In this document: piece after piece, positions 9,460-19,127 of the stretch
Position numbering within the stretch: position 1 is the stretch's first letter
Layout: each line of letters opens with the position of its first letter
Origin: CAVQSS01 sp963746605
Lineage (GTDB): Bacteria > Desulfobacterota > RBG-13-43-22
Length of the DNA: 64,000 bases
Reading direction: 5' to 3'
NCBI GenBank assembly: GCA_963746605.1
Contig: CAVVCH010000016.1
Span: 62,001 to 126,000, forward strand
The notes under the pieces: model-generated
Seen by the model: the letters and a program-made list of their open reading frames with translations, nothing else
The model's database searches: none
Told to the model about the DNA's origin: nothing
Made by a program: the position numbers and the translations under genes

Positions 9460-10514
9460 ATGATTAAGAAAACGTTCGCCGGCGCCTCCATCATCATTGT
9501 CCTGCTGTTGCTTACCCTTTTTCTCAAAAAGGCCCCCATTGACCCGGCGGCTTACCTCCCGCCTCCCAAACCGCCGATGACCGGGGTCCTGGCCCCCAAT
9601 GACCTGTTGAAAAAAGCCGATCTTCTGGCTTTAGGGAAAATCAACGGGCCGGAAGAAGTTGCCGTGGATCGCCAGGGTCGTATCTACGGCGGGACCCAGG
9701 AAGGAAAGATCCTGCGTCTCCGGCCCGACGGGCAATTGGAAACGTTTGCCCAAACAAGAGGGCGCCCCTTGGGAATGCAATTCGATCGAGAACAAAATCT
9801 CGTCGTCTGTGACTCCTATCAGGGCCTGCTGTCCATCAATCCCGCCGGGAAGATCACCATACTGGCCACCTCCATCAACGGCATCCCCTTCAAGTTTACC
9901 GATGCCCTGGATATCTCCCGGGAAGGGGTCATCTATTTCACCGATGCCAGCTCGAAATACGGCCAGAACGAATACCTCTATGACCTGCTGGAGGCCAGGC
10001 CTCATGGACGGCTGATCCGTCTGGATCCAGGCTACCGGGCAAATCAACGTGCTCCTCGACAAACTGTTTTTCGCCAACGGGGTGGCCCTCTCCGCCGAGG
10101 AAGATTTCGTCCTGGTCAACGAGACCTACCGATACCGCATCACCCGCTACTGGCTGAAAGGCCCCAAGACCGGAACCAGCGATGTGTTTATCGACAATTT
10201 GCCCGGTTTTCCGGACAACATCACCTCCAACCGCCGGGGGACCTTCTGGCTGGCCTGTTTCACCGTGCGCAACGACGCGGTCGACAAGATGCACCCCTAT
10301 CCCTTCATCAAATCCGCTGCTGTCCAAACTACCCAAGGCGCTCTGGCCCAAACCCAAACCCTACGGGCTGGTACTGGCCCTGAATGAAAACGGTGAGATA
10401 ATCAAAAGCCTCCAAGAGCCCACCGGTAAACACCTCTGGGAAATCACCTCCGCCCGTGAATACGACGGCTACCTATACCTGGGAAGCCTGCACGCCGACC
10501 GCATCGGACGCTAA
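9460..10514 (+). CDS. SMP-30/strictosidine-synthase-like protein, two frameshifts
   Basis: One N-terminal membrane segment (IIIVLLLLTLFL) is followed by a six-bladed propeller of the SMP-30/gluconolactonase/strictosidine synthase superfamily: PEEVAVDRQGRIYGG, DALDISREGVIYFTDASSKY, FFANGVALSAEED, DNITSNRRGTFWLA. The frame shifts by one near 10031 (extra G) and again near 10317 (extra C), after which KLPKALWPKPKPYG and DGYLYLGSLHADRIGR finish the protein, about 350 residues. All family landmarks survive across both shifts. The likely location is the periplasmic face of the inner membrane; activity (lactonase or other hydrolase) is unknown. A weak GAGG-type site precedes the ATG. Confidence 0.75.
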
Positions 10515-10547
10515 TCGGATTGCCTGATTACAAGACCCGGCAGACAA

Positions 10548-10672
10548 GTAGGGTCGGCGACCCCGCCGACCTCACCAGAGCTCTGCGTGGGCCTCCTTAG
10601 CCGTAACCTCACCTAGGTTTCGGGAGCGACCATTTCCCCCACCAACCCGGCAGGCGGGGTCGCCCGCCCTAC
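10548..10672. repeat. Inverted repeat with GTAGGGTCGGCGACC arms
   Basis: The gene-poor stretch after the propeller gene begins GTAGGGTCGGCGACCCCGCC and ends GGCGGGGTCGCCCGCCCTAC, two palindromic arms about 80 bases apart. It resembles the G/C-rich elements elsewhere in the window in design but not in exact sequence. It may act as a bidirectional transcription stop. Confidence 0.55.
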
Positions 10673-10713
10673 TTTTCCTTGTTGATCCCGGCCGGATATG
10701 ATAATGGAAGGGC

Positions 10714-11690
10714 ATGTCCAAGAAATCGTTCCTTCCTCTACTTCATCCTGTTATTTTCTCTTTTCCTGGCTCTTTACCGGCGCTTCCTCTCTTGAAGGCC
10801 CCTTCCGGGTCAAAAACCAATTCCCTCTTTTTCTCCACCTGAATACCCCCATTCTGGAAAAGGCGGCCCAGGAGGATTCACTCGCCTTGAGCCTGCATTA
10901 TTCCAGCGTCTTCATGAAAAAAGGGTCCATCCGACTGGTTGTTGGACCTCGACCTGGAATTGGCGGAATTAAATATTGCCTTTAAAAAAAATCTACCCGG
11001 GTGGATCGAACTGGGATTGGAGATTCCCCTGCTGGGATTCAGTCGCCGGGGTCCTGGATCAGCCGCTGGAGAGCTACCACAGCGCCTTCGGCTTTCCCGA
11101 TTACGGCCGCAGCCGGTTTCCGAAAAACGAGTTTCACTACCGGTTGTTTCGAAAGGGAAAACTCCTGGTCGAGGGGGAAAGCGGCAAGGTCGGGCTGGGT
11201 GACCTGCGTCTGACCGGGAAAAAAGAATTTTCTTTCGGGGAAACGCTCCTGGCCGTCAAGGCGGATCTGGAATTGCCGACCGGGGACGCCAATACCGGTT
11301 TCGGGAACGGCAGCCTGGATTGGGGACTGGCGGTCATCGGGGAACGGAAACTGGGCCAGTCGTTCAAGCTGACCGGCGACCCTGGGTCTGGTGCTGCCCG
11401 GGGATTTAAAAGCCCGGGAAACCATAGAACTACAACCCTATTATTATTTGGGGGCGGCCGCGGAGTGGGCCCTCTCGAAAAACTTCGAAGTCCTGGGCCA
11501 GTTCCTGGTCCAGACCTCCCCCTTCCCGGACACCGGGATAGCCGAAATCGACCGGACCGGCGTCATCCTGACCCTGGGGGGCCGGTACGCCTTCGGACGG
11601 AATTCGCTGGAATTGTCTTTCACCGAAGACCTGAACACCACCGGGGCGCCGGATTTCACGTTTCAGCTTGGTTTTAAGCACAAGTTTTGA
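10714..11690 (+). CDS. DUF3187-like outer-membrane protein, several frameshifts
   Basis: The ATG at 10714 has GGAAGGG upstream and starts MSKKSFLPLLHP. One slip near 10745 leads to FLFSWLFTGASSLEGPFRVK (signal peptide and mature start). A six-A run near 10920 has one base too many, after which WLLDLDLELAELNIAFKK follows; further slips lie near 11045 and 11383. The pieces join to about 320 residues with alternating amphipathic strands (LGDLRLTGKKEFSFGETLLA, GSLDWGLAVIGERKLG) and end in Phe (FQLGFKHKF), as in beta-barrel outer-membrane proteins. Similarity to DUF3187 is from memory of its NQFPLFL start. Four one-base slips in one gene is the worst case in the window. Confidence 0.55.
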
Positions 11691-11748
11691 TAATTTTTTG
11701 CTTGGATTCCTAGTGAATCACTGTTTTTTAGTTGCGGGGTTTGTCTCT

Positions 11749-11904
11749 GTAGCACGGCCGCCCCCGGCTGTGAAGATCAATCCGAGCTTGATAACGGCAC
11801 AAATAAATGCCTTATATTATTTTTCGGCCGATGGGCGTCTCCGGTAGCCAACGGGATCTTTAACCCCGTGCGGAGAATTCACAGCCGGGGGCGGCTGTGC
11901 TACA
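11749..11904. repeat. Inverted repeat with GTAGCACGGCCGCCCC arms
   Basis: The arms GTAGCACGGCCGCCCCCGGC and GCCGGGGGCGGCTGTGCTAC face each other across about 110 bases that hold no gene. A shorter copy of the same palindrome is at 63781-63802. The right arm ends 14 bases before the enoyl-CoA hydratase start and could affect its mRNA leader. Confidence 0.6.
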
Positions 11905-11917
11905 GAAAGGAATCAAG

Positions 11918-12673
11918 ATGAAATGGATTAATGCGGTCACGGAAGATTCGGTCCGAATTCTGAAACTCAACCACGGCGTCACCAACGCCCTCAATGCGGA
12001 GCTATTAAAGGAACTGGAAGACAGCCTGGGAGAGATCAGAAACGACCCCGAAATCTCCGCCCTGGTGCTGACCAGCGCCAACGAAAAGTTCTTCTCTGCC
12101 GGTTTTGACCTCCCCGAACTTTATCCCCAGGAGGTCTCGGGGTTCAAGGATTTTTTTCACTCCTTCAACCAAATTTGCCTCGACCTCTATACCCTGCCCC
12201 GGCCCACGGTGGCCGCCCTGACCGGTCATGCCGTGGCCGGCGGCTTTATTCTGGCCTCCTGCTGCGACTATCGTTTTATGGCCCAGGGGAAAAAATTATG
12301 CGGGTTGAATGAGATTCAGATCGGAGTCCCGGTGCCCTACATCGCCGATTTGATCCTCCGCCAACTGGTGGGGGATCGGGCGGCCACCGAGATCATGTAC
12401 ACCGGCGCCCTGGTGCCGGCCGAAGACGCCCTTCAAATGAAATTTCTGGACGCCTTGGTTTCTTCCGAAGAGCTCCTGAAAGAAGCCGTTTCCAAAGCCC
12501 GGACCCTCGGCCGCCTCCCCCGGGAAGCCTTCCAGATCATCAAAACCAATCGGACGTCCGAGATAGCCGGCAAGGGCCGGCAAAAACTGGAGGAAGACAT
12601 CCAGACCTTTTTGAGGATGTGGTATAGTGAGGATGCACGGAAACGTTTGCAGGAAGCCATGAAAAAGTTCTGA
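11918..12673 (+). CDS. Enoyl-CoA hydratase/isomerase family protein
   Basis: A 251-residue crotonase-fold protein. The first oxyanion-hole segment is EKFFSAGFDLPEL and the second is GHAVAGGFILASCCDYRFMA. LNEIQIGVPVP carries a Glu at the position of the catalytic acid of hydratases. Such enzymes act on acyl-CoA thioesters in fatty or aromatic acid metabolism; the exact substrate is open. I choose the ATG at 11918 because AAAGGA sits seven bases upstream; an in-frame ATG at 11897 lies inside the repeat arm. No other acyl-CoA gene is adjacent, so a pathway cannot be assigned. Confidence 0.85.
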   Translation: MKWINAVTEDSVRILKLNHGVTNALNAELLKELEDSLGEIRNDPEISALVLTSANEKFFSAGFDLPELYPQEVSGFKDFFHSFNQICLDLYTLPRPTVAALTGHAVAGGFILASCCDYRFMAQGKKLCGLNEIQIGVPVPYIADLILRQLVGDRAATEIMYTGALVPAEDALQMKFLDALVSSEELLKEAVSKARTLGRLPREAFQIIKTNRTSEIAGKGRQKLEEDIQTFLRMWYSEDARKRLQEAMKKF

Positions 12674-12679
12674 ACCGGC

Positions 12680-12810
12680 AGAGAGCAGAGCGCTGGGCGC
12701 TGAGCGAAAGAAGGCATAACAAAATCTGTTTATCGGTTTAATCTTTGCTTTTATCTCTTCCTATACTCTTTGCTCTTTACGCTAAGCGCTCCGCGCTCTG
12801 CGCCCAACGT
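12680..12810. repeat. Facing GCGCTGGGCGCTGAGCG-type repeats
   Basis: GCAGAGCGCTGGGCGCTGAG near 12685 faces CTAAGCGCTCCGCGCTCTGC near 12780, an imperfect inverted pair between the hydratase and macro-domain genes. Similar strings occur near 38500 and 54765. No gene is contained. Confidence 0.45.
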
Positions 12811-12828
12811 CTTCAAAAGGGAGGACTA

Positions 12829-13359
12829 ATGGAAGTTAAATTCGGAGAGACCTTATTCTTCCTGGAGGAGGGCGACATCACCCGGCAGGAAACCGAGGCC
12901 ATCGTCAACGCCGCCAATTCCCGACTGGCTGGAGGAGGAGGCGTGGACGGGGCCATCCACCGCGCCGGCGGACCGGCCATCATGGAGGAATGCCGAAAAA
13001 TCGGAGAGTGCCCCACCGGACAGGCCGTTATCACCACCGGCGGGAACTTGAAGGCTCGGTATGTGATCCACACCGTGGGTCCGATTTATCGGGACGGAAC
13101 CCGTGGAGAAGAAAAACAATTGGCCAGCGCCTATCGGGAAAGTCTGAAACTGGCTCAGAAAAAAGGGATTCGCTCCCTGACCTTCCCGTCGCTCAGCACC
13201 GGGGCTTATGGGTATCCCCTGGACGAGGCGGCGGCAATTGCCCTGAAAACGGTAGTGGGGTTCATCCAAGAAAACCCGGTCTTCGACCGGGTCGGCTTCA
13301 TTCTTTTCGGCCATCCATCCTACCAGGCCTATGAGCGGGCGTTAAGAAATTTGATGTAG
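12829..13359 (+). CDS. Macro-domain ADP-ribose hydrolase
   Basis: A 176-residue stand-alone macro domain. EAIVNAANSRLAGGGGVDGA is the ADP-ribose-binding loop with the catalytic-type Asn and Asp, IHTVGPIY the central strand, and LSTGAYGYP the diphosphate loop. It resembles YmdB/MacroD proteins that remove acetyl or ADP-ribosyl groups (O-acetyl-ADP-ribose deacetylase). The start at 12829 has GGGAGGA close upstream; an in-frame extension to 12745 would pass through the GCGCT repeat and is rejected. It stands alone on the plus strand. Confidence 0.92.
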   Translation: MEVKFGETLFFLEEGDITRQETEAIVNAANSRLAGGGGVDGAIHRAGGPAIMEECRKIGECPTGQAVITTGGNLKARYVIHTVGPIYRDGTRGEEKQLASAYRESLKLAQKKGIRSLTFPSLSTGAYGYPLDEAAAIALKTVVGFIQENPVFDRVGFILFGHPSYQAYERALRNLM

Positions 13360-13508
13360 AAGTCCTGCAGGGTGGATCAAGCGGACCCCTCCATCTAAAT
13401 GGGCTTGTCGTGGCCCAGGATCTTCTCAACCTATTTGGCTCATACTGCCTATTGTAGACTCATCCCAGGCGGTGAATATCATCCGGCGCGGAGAAAAGGT
13501 GTGGCAAA

Positions 13509-14522
13509 ATGGTGAAGAAGAAATCCCTGGCAGCGATCATAGTCCTCTTGATGCTGGCGATAGCGGGACCTGTCGCCTGGCATGTCTACCATTCGGGGCA
13601 GAAACAGGAGGAGATCGTCGGCACGCTCACTCTCGGTTTCGGTGAGGGTGAAGCGGCCTCAGCCATCTATATCGCCGACAAGCTTAATTTCTTCGCGGCT
13701 AACGGGGTAAAGGTGACCCTACGACCCTTTGAAGTGGCTCTGGCCTCGTACCAGGCCATGCTCAAAGGCGAAGTCGATGTTTCGGGGCCGACCGAGTACG
13801 TGATTGTCGGTGGCGCATTTAGGAACGAGAAGATAAGCGCCGTCTCTACCATTGTCAAGGCCGATCTCCTTTCAATTATCGGAAGAAAGGATCATGGAAT
13901 CGAAAAAGTATCCGATCTGGCCGGAAAGAGGATCGGACTCATGCGAAATACCATATTGGAGTTCTATTTGGGTCGGTTCCTTGACCTGCATGGCTTGAGT
14001 ATCCATGATGTCACCCTGGTCGATATGAATTTTTCCGAAGGCGTGGGATCGATCAAAAAAGGGGAGGTCGACGCGGTCGTCACCTCCCCGCCATTTTACG
14101 ATTCGATCAAGAGCTCCTTGGGTGCCGGTGCGGTTGGATGGTCGGTCCAAAGCGGCCAGTGGCTTTACGGGGTTCTTACCGGCCGCAATGATTGGATCAC
14201 CCGGAACCAGGGTTTATTGGTCCGGCTTTTGAAAGCGCTCGAGCAGGCCAACCTGTACCTGGCCCAACACCCGAAGGAGGCCAAGGCGATCGTGCAGAAA
14301 CGACTCCACTTAGACGCCGGAACCGTTGATCGGATCTGGCAACGGAACTTATTCTCCCTCACCCTCGACCAATCTCTCATCACGGCCATGGAGGATGAGG
14401 CGCGGTGGATGATCCATAATAATCTAACCGCGGGGAAAAAAACGATTCCTAATTTCCTTGATTTCATTCATACGAAGAGCCTCAAGGAGGTAAACCCTAA
14501 CTCGGTCAACATCATAAGGTGA
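13509..14522 (+). CDS. NMT1/SsuA-like substrate-binding protein 1
   Basis: A 337-residue periplasmic binding protein. An N-terminal membrane/signal segment (residues 5-25, SLAAIIVLLMLAIAGPVAW) is followed by a two-lobed NMT1/THI5-like fold: AIYIADKLNFFAANGVKVTL, GEVDVSGPTEYVIVGG, LAGKRIGLMRN, KKGEVDAVVTSPPFYDS. No lipobox Cys is seen. It is the first gene of a plus-strand set with a second binding protein, a kinase and a receiver protein. No permease or ATPase gene is near, so a sensory role is more likely than transport; the ligand is unknown. Confidence 0.8.
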   Translation: MVKKKSLAAIIVLLMLAIAGPVAWHVYHSGQKQEEIVGTLTLGFGEGEAASAIYIADKLNFFAANGVKVTLRPFEVALASYQAMLKGEVDVSGPTEYVIVGGAFRNEKISAVSTIVKADLLSIIGRKDHGIEKVSDLAGKRIGLMRNTILEFYLGRFLDLHGLSIHDVTLVDMNFSEGVGSIKKGEVDAVVTSPPFYDSIKSSLGAGAVGWSVQSGQWLYGVLTGRNDWITRNQGLLVRLLKALEQANLYLAQHPKEAKAIVQKRLHLDAGTVDRIWQRNLFSLTLDQSLITAMEDEARWMIHNNLTAGKKTIPNFLDFIHTKSLKEVNPNSVNIIR

Positions 14523-14588
14523 GCAGATTTCGGAATAGAACCATAGAAATCGGACGGACGGATTTTTGCGGAGTGGGGGGTAAGTCAG

Positions 14589-15587
14589 ATGCGGAGTAAA
14601 GCCATTTTTTTTGTTGTGTTGCTCTTCCTGGCAGCGGCCAGCGGTCTATGGTCCTGTTCCCGAGGCGAGTATTCCGGGAAGATGGAGGCCATAACGATTG
14701 CGACTGTGCCAACCGAGATTAATGCGCTGCTCTACGTTGCGGAAGCTCAGGATTTCTTCGCCCGTAATGGTCTTCAGGTTACTCTCAAAGAAAATTATGA
14801 TTCCGGAGCAACTGCAACCGCCGGCATGTTAAATGGTGAAGCGGATATTGCGACAGCGTCTGAGTTCGTGACCGTGAGGCAAATACTTAATAGAAAGGAT
14901 CTCATGAACCTTGGAACCATAGCCAAGTACGAAAATACTTTCATTCTCTGGCGTACCGATAGTGGAATCAAGACACTTCAGGACCTCAGGGGGAAGAAGG
15001 TTGGCGTTACTCTAAAAACGATTTCAGAGTTCTACCTGGGAAGAACGTTCGGCTTGCATGGTCTGAACCTTGCCCAGGTAACACTCGTTGACATTAGGGC
15101 GGCAGATGCGGAAAAGGCTATGGCCACCGGCGAAGTTGACGCCGTCGTCACCTGGGAACCGTGGGTAACACGAATAGATCAACATCTGGGTAAGGAAGTA
15201 CTCACAAGGGCGTTACAAAGCAGCCAGCAGGCTTACTGGAATTTAGTCAGTACCGGCAATTGGGCAAAAAACCGTTCCCATATCGTAAAACGGCTTTTGA
15301 AATCGATAACTCAGGCGGAAGGCTATCTCGCTCGTCACCAAAATGAGGCCAAAACTATCGTCAGGAATCGGTTGAAATTTGATGAGACGGTCATGGAAAG
15401 GATCTGGCAACGTTACCAGTTTTCCCTTTCTCTTGACCAGTCGCTCATCGCCGCCATGGAAGATGAGGCCCGTTGGATGATGAGCCACAACCTAACTTTT
15501 GAAAAGAAGATGCCTGATTTTAAGAATTATATCAACCTGGATAATCTGAAGGCCATAAAACCGGAAGCAGTAAGTATAATAAGATAG
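14589..15587 (+). CDS. NMT1/SsuA-like substrate-binding lipoprotein 2
   Basis: A 332-residue paralogue of the preceding gene. The signal peptide ends in a lipobox (SGLWSC), so it is probably lipid-anchored. Shared landmarks are ALLYVAEAQDFFARNGLQVT, ETDIATASEF-like GEADIATASEFVTV, LRGKKVGVTLKTISEFYLGR and VDAVVTWEPW. Both paralogues end with the string AMEDEARWM plus a His-Asn-Leu, suggesting duplication. It lies 66 bases after the first and 29 bases before the kinase, so the three form one unit. Confidence 0.8.
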   Translation: MRSKAIFFVVLLFLAAASGLWSCSRGEYSGKMEAITIATVPTEINALLYVAEAQDFFARNGLQVTLKENYDSGATATAGMLNGEADIATASEFVTVRQILNRKDLMNLGTIAKYENTFILWRTDSGIKTLQDLRGKKVGVTLKTISEFYLGRTFGLHGLNLAQVTLVDIRAADAEKAMATGEVDAVVTWEPWVTRIDQHLGKEVLTRALQSSQQAYWNLVSTGNWAKNRSHIVKRLLKSITQAEGYLARHQNEAKTIVRNRLKFDETVMERIWQRYQFSLSLDQSLIAAMEDEARWMMSHNLTFEKKMPDFKNYINLDNLKAIKPEAVSIIR

Positions 15588-15616
15588 CATCACGGATCAT
15601 CGTTTGAGGAAAACTC

Positions 15617-17957
15617 ATGAGACTAAGGACACAATTTATCATCACCCTGCTCCTGTTCAGCATTATCCTGGCCCTTATCGCGGCCTCGGCGATCATCACG
15701 AATCAACAGGTGGACAAGACCAGCCGGCAGGAAAGGATAGCCGCTACTATCGCCCAGGGGGCCAGCGAGCTTAGTTATCTGGCCAATGACTACCTGATTT
15801 ACCGCGAAAGCCAGCAACTTAACCGATGGCGCTCAAGATTTGCCGCCTTTTCGGCGGAAGTAGCCAGTTTGCACGTTGACGGACCCGGGCAGCGATCGCT
15901 CGTCACCAATATACAGGCGAACAAAAACCGGTTCAAAGAGGTGTTCGACAGCGCTGCCTCTTCTCAGGAAAGTCCATCCCATAATCGAAATGGCGCCTTT
16001 GAACCGGCGTTTTTTCAGGTCTCGTGGAGCCGGATGGCGGTCCAATCTCAGGGCTTGGTGGCGGATGCTTCCCGGTTGTCCCAGTTATTGCGGCAACAGA
16101 TAGACCAGCTTACAGAAACAAGAACCATGCTTATGTACGTGATGGTGGGTTTGTTCGGTCTATTTCTTGTTGTCAGCTATATGCTGACCTATCGCCGCAT
16201 TCTGAAATCGATAGTGACCCTCCGGGCCGGGACGGCCGTCATCGGCTCCGGCAATCTTGATTTTGTCATCGAGGAGAAGAGGCATGATGAAATCGGCGAG
16301 TTATCCCATGCCTTCAACCGGATGACCTCTGCTCTAAAAAAAGTGACGGCCTCCAAAGCGGATCTGGAAAGGGAGATGACCGAACGCCAACGGGCCGAAG
16401 AGGAACTGCGGGAGAGCGAAGAGTACTACCGCTCTTTGTTCGATAACATGCTGAATGGCTATGCCTACTGCAGAATGATCTTTGAAGAAGGGAAACCGCA
16501 AGACTTTATCTACCTCAATGTCAATCACGCCTTTGGAACCTTGACCGGGTTAAAGAATGTAACGGGGAAAAAGGTGTCCGAGGTCATTCCCGGCGTACGG
16601 GAATCCGATCCCGAATTAATCCAAATTTACGGACGGGTGGCCACTACCGGCGTCCCCGAGCGTTTTGAGACCTATGTGGGAGCCTTGGGCATGTGGTTCT
16701 CAATCTCCGTCTATTGCCCCCGAAAAGAACACTTCGTGGCCATCTTTGACGTCATTACCGAACAAAAAGAGGCCGAGCGGGCACTTAAGGAGAGCGAGGA
16801 GCGATTCCGTCAGATGGCGAACTCGATTCCGCAGCTTGCCTGGATTGCCCAAGGTGACGGTTATATCTTCTGGTACAGCCAGCGCTGGTATGATTACACG
16901 GGAACAACGCCGGATCAGATGGCGGGCTGGGGTTGGCAGATCGTGCATGATCCGGAGATACTGCCGGAAGTATTGAAACGGTGGAAAGACTCCATTGCTA
17001 CGGGCAAGCCTTTCGATATGATCTTCCCATTGCGTGGAGCGGACGGCCGCTTCCGCCAATTTTTGACCCGCGTGTTGCCCATGAAAGATACCGAAGGCCG
17101 CATCACTCAATGGTTCGGGACCAACACGGACATCACCGAACAAAGGCAAATGGAGGAGAAGCTTAGCAACGCCCGAGATGAGCTGGAAGTCCGGGTTCAG
17201 CGAACGAACCGCGGAGCTGGCTCAAAGCAATAAAGAGCTGACCATCGAAATCGCCGAGCGACGGAAGATGGGGCAGGCCTTGCAGGAATCAAAACAGCAA
17301 CTGCGCATCCTGGCCTCCCAGATCCTCTCCGCCCAGGAGAATGAAAGGAGACGGATCGCCCTGGAAGTGCACGATGTCCTGGGATCGTCCCTGAGTGCCA
17401 TCAAATTCAAGGTGGAAGAGGCCATCTATCAGCTTCCCAAAGACGAGACCTTGAATATTTCCAAACACCTGGAGACCCTCATCCCCCTCGTCCTGAATAC
17501 GATTGGAGAGGCCCGCAGAATTCAGGCCGATTTGAGGCCCCCTCTTTTGGACGACCTGGGCCTCTTGGCCACCCTCTCCTGGTTCTGCCGGAGATTTGAA
17601 ACGATTTACTCCGGCATCAAGGTTGAACAAGCGGTTATCATCCGGGAAGAGGAGCTGCCGGAAGATCTGAAAATCTCCTTTTTTAGAATTGCCCAGGAGG
17701 CCATGAATAATATCGGCAAATATGCCAAGGCCGACTCGGTATATTTCGGGCTGCAAAAAGTCGACGACACGATAGAACTGTGTATCCGAGATAATGGAGA
17801 AGGATTTGATCTGGAAAGTGTATCCTCCCGGGATAGTTTAAAAAAAGGCCTGGGGCTCTCCAGCATGAAAGAACGGGTTGAATTCTCCGGCGGTTCCTTT
17901 TCCATTGAGTCCGCCAAAGGAAAAGGGACGGTTATCCGGGCCGTTTGGCCCGTTTAA
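15617..17957 (+). CDS. PAS sensor histidine kinase, NarX type, one frameshift
   Basis: About 780 residues. Transmembrane helix 1 (FIITLLLFSIILALIAASAI) and helix 2 (YVMVGLFGLFLVVSYMLTY) enclose a periplasmic sensor of about 140 residues. HAMP, two PAS domains (SLFDNMLNGYAYCRMIF; MANSIPQLAWIAQGDGYIFW) and a coiled coil follow. Near 17200 one extra T shifts the frame; after repair the chain reads VSERTAELAQSNKELTIEI and then HisKA_3 with the phospho-His in LEVHDVLGSSLSA and a HATPase domain (DNGEGFDL, GLGLSSMKER). The periplasmic domain could contact the two binding proteins encoded just upstream. The single indel is likely a consensus error. Confidence 0.85.
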
Positions 17958-18058
17958 AACGGACGTCCGAGTTAAAATACGCCTTTTCCGAAAAAATATG
18001 TTTTCTAATTTTGGTCTCTAGCTTTGATGCCTTTATTAAGAGAAGGAATCTCTTACTA

Positions 18059-18481
18059 ATGGATGAGCCCCAGCGCATCCTTATCGTCGATGACCACCCC
18101 ACTCTCCGGGCGGGATTGAAATCCCTTCTTTCCCCCTTCTACGATATCGTCGGTGAAGCCGCCGATGGGCTGGAAGCCATTAATTCCGTCGAAAGATTGC
18201 TTCCCGACTTGGTTTTGATGGATCTATCCATGCCCCGGATGGACGGCATGGCCGCTACCAGGGAGATCAAAAAAAAATGGCCGAAGACTAAGATCCTGGC
18301 TTTCACCGTTCATGATACACCTGAACACCGGGCCGCCGTCTTGGAGGCCGGTGCGGACGGGTATCTTTTAAAAGACTCTTCCCGCGAAGAATTGATTCAA
18401 TCTATCAAGATACTCCTGGATGGCCTGTTCGATGGCCTTGGTTTTGCTTCGAATCTTGGTGCGTTCCATAAGCGCAACTAA
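18059..18481 (+). CDS. Receiver-only response regulator, C-terminus replaced
   Basis: A 140-residue protein holding a NarL-type receiver: LIVDDHPTLRAGLKSL, phospho-acceptor Asp55 in LVLMDLSMPRMDG, AGADGYLLKD (conserved Lys). NarL partners of HisKA_3 kinases normally have a LuxR-type DNA-binding domain after about residue 140; here the chain runs LLDGLFDGLGFASNLG and stops. From about base 18400 the opposite strand encodes a VapB-like antitoxin, so the DNA-binding half seems to have been lost by recombination. The ATG at 18059 has AAGGA upstream. It may still act as a phosphate sink, or be inactive. Confidence 0.75.
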   Translation: MDEPQRILIVDDHPTLRAGLKSLLSPFYDIVGEAADGLEAINSVERLLPDLVLMDLSMPRMDGMAATREIKKKWPKTKILAFTVHDTPEHRAAVLEAGADGYLLKDSSREELIQSIKILLDGLFDGLGFASNLGAFHKRN

Positions 18482-18532
18482 TAGATCATTTTTGACATCA
18501 ATCGTAGTCCTCACCGTTGCTCCAATTTGCAT
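18368..18532 (-). CDS. VapB-like antitoxin fragment, orphan
   Basis: A 54-residue reading from ATG 18532: residues 7-22 VRTTIDVKNDLLVALM and 26-44 KIRSKTKAIEQAIQEYLDR match the ribbon-helix-helix plus helix pattern of VapB (DUF2191-type) antitoxins. No PIN toxin follows; instead the last codons run antisense through the receiver gene. It is probably a relic left when a toxin-antitoxin locus recombined into the regulator gene. Too short to be certain it is expressed. Confidence 0.55.
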   Translation of the reverse strand: MQIGATVRTTIDVKNDLLVALMERTKIRSKTKAIEQAIQEYLDRLNQFFAGRVF

Positions 18533-18612
18533 ATTTATTCTAACTATACATCACATTAGGCGGGGCTACCCCCTTTGCGGTAATTGGTTTCGTAAACCGG
18601 AGAGGAGGGAAC

Positions 18613-19117
18613 TTATAAAGGCTTTAGTGGCAGTTCGGCGCTTCGGCGGCCTTTGGGCCGACGGTAATGGCGGTAATATTCGGTGAGGAAACGCTTGATA
18701 TCCGGGCGCCCCTTGAGCGGCCGGTCCAATTTTTCCACGGCTCGGATCACGTCCCCGGCCGAGGCCCCCGTGGGAAACAGGTTGGCCAACACTACCAGGC
18801 TCAGGCCCAGGGTCTCGTCATCGGTGTAGAGAATGAAAGGGTATTGATCGCTGTCGCGGATAAACCGGGAAAACTTGACTACCCAGGGTTCATCGATTCG
18901 ACAGGAAGCGAGATCGCAGGACTCCACCGGGATGGCGGTATATTTCATCCCGGCCGCCTTCACCCGTTTGGCCAGTCCCTTGTCCCGCAGTTCAGGGGGC
19001 AGGATGTCCAGCACCATCCGATAGCCCTGACTGGGCCAGGGAGGTCCATTCCTCCTCCCTGGGCCGCCCGATCAGGATCGAATCCTTGTCCAGTTTGATA
19101 TGTTTTAGGAGATACAT
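18613..19117 (-). CDS. DSP-like phosphatase fold, catalytic loop lost, one frameshift
   Basis: From ATG 19117 the minus strand reads MYLLKHIKLDKDSILIGRP and EEEWTSLAQSG; one extra G at 19025-19027 shifts the frame, after which YRMVLDILPPELRDKGLAKR and GMKYTAIPVES follow to the stop at 18613. The order (IGRP-EEEW, then a strand, LRP-like loop, GMxYxxIPV) matches the dual-specificity/tyrosine phosphatase fold. Where an HCxxxxxR loop is expected the protein has FILYTDDETLGLSLVVLANL, with no Cys, so catalysis by the usual mechanism is not possible. It could be a phospho-binding pseudo-phosphatase or a decaying gene. Confidence 0.45.
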
Positions 19118-19127
19118 ATGGGAAAAC

